The notes beneath the pieces are model-generated. The model was not told the DNA's origin and made no database searches. It saw only the letters and a list, made by a program, of their open reading frames with translations. Shown here in pieces: positions 14,147-14,395 of a stretch of 14,395 nucleotides of DNA; position 1 is the first letter of the stretch, and each line of letters begins with the position of its first letter. The stretch covers positions 1-14,395 of the forward strand of contig CAJUNH010000018.1 of assembly GCA_910587795.1 (NCBI GenBank), in the 5' to 3' direction. A program made the translations under genes and the position numbers. The DNA is from an uncultured Christensenellaceae bacterium (GTDB lineage Bacteria; Bacillota; Clostridia; Christensenellales; CAG-314).

Positions 14147-14395
14147 GTGATACGGTGTAATAGCGAGCAATTAATAGCAGTTTGTTGTAGTTAAACGTCG
14201 TTAATTATTGTTCGTATGCTATTATATCGTACACGATATATATCAATCGCAATATTTTATTATACACGTGATACGATGTAAAAGCGAGTTATTAATAGCA
14301 GTTTGTTGTAGTTAAACGTCGTTAATTATTGTTCGTATGCTATTATATCGTACACGATATATATCAATCGCAATATTTTATTATACACGTGATAC
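14147..14395 (+). repeat. 121-bp tandem repeat array running off the window
   Basis: Unit 1 is 14147-14267, unit 2 is 14268-14388, and a third begins at 14389 with GTGATAC. The period is exactly 121 bases. The two full units differ at four positions, all in the first 23 bases; the remaining 98 bases are identical, suggesting recent duplication or conversion. Each unit holds the dyad TATATCGT-AC-ACGATATA (14223-14240 and 14344-14361). No ORF of note and no CRISPR-like repeat/spacer pattern is present. Confidence 0.92.

Larger units (their letters stand above)
13822..14395. other. Repeat-rich non-coding region
   Basis: This stretch of over 570 bases holds no credible coding sequence. It contains the PLC-like ribosome binding site, solo element B, an AT-rich stretch (13942-14034) with scattered partial matches to the same family, a degenerate unit and the tandem array. 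I cannot name a clear promoter for the PLC-like gene. TTGTTA on the minus strand (13878-13873) has only a poor -10 partner. Confidence 0.6.

Noticed and set aside
14035..14395. Possible CRISPR array
   Set aside because: The period is 121 bases with whole units nearly identical, so there are no short repeats separated by unique spacers, and no cas gene is present.
89..14395. Composite transposon bounded by the inverted repeat copies
   Set aside because: No transposase or integrase is encoded between them. The copies are too diverged to be functional ends, and the genes inside are mostly ordinary chromosomal ones.

Overview
The window looks like chromosomal DNA of a low-to-moderate GC Clostridia-type Firmicute, probably from an animal gut. 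The basis is purine-rich Shine-Dalgarno sites, TTGACA/TATAAT-like promoters, AT-rich spacers, protein families typical of Clostridia, and a very large surface M60-like (mucinase-type) metallopeptidase with carbohydrate-binding modules. The exact taxon is inference. No transposase, phage gene, tRNA, rRNA or CRISPR array is visible.

Layout. 1-272: a consensus promoter, then a leader made largely of a diverged, inverted copy of a repeat family that reappears as a tandem array at the right edge. 273-4574 (+): membrane-anchored M60 peptidase with PA14-like, F5/8 type C and C-terminal beta-sandwich modules. A bidirectional terminator separates it from a convergent two-TM protein of unknown function (4737-5534, -). 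5535-5973 has no protein gene but holds that gene's promoter, a strong candidate small RNA with its own -10 box and terminator (5683-5809, -), and a solo repeat element. 5974-6510 (-): adenine phosphoribosyltransferase-like protein with a good promoter. 6801-7400 (+): HAD-IB phosphatase whose promoter places the transcription start on the ATG, so it is predicted to be leaderless. 7730-9289 (+): ANL-superfamily acyl-CoA synthetase. 9753-12589 (+): trkA-trkH, a two-gene potassium uptake operon with its own promoter, leader hairpin and terminator. 12787-13821 (-): membrane-anchored PI-PLC-like phosphodiesterase. 13822-14395: repeat-rich spacer with a solo element, a degenerate copy and a 121-bp tandem array that runs off the window.

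How it fits together. Most genes look like independent housekeeping or envelope units. The only clear operon is trkA-trkH: the cytoplasmic RCK protein gates the membrane K+ channel subunit. The two large extracytoplasmic enzymes (M60 peptidase and PLC-like protein) sit at the two ends, and each is next to copies of the same repeat family, oriented the same way relative to the gene in both cases.

The most unusual things here are the candidate small RNA near 5.7-5.8 kb and the repeat family (start of window, 5.86 kb, 13.88 kb, and the terminal array). The family has a conserved two-block core, a dyad, and paired compensatory changes between its solo copies.
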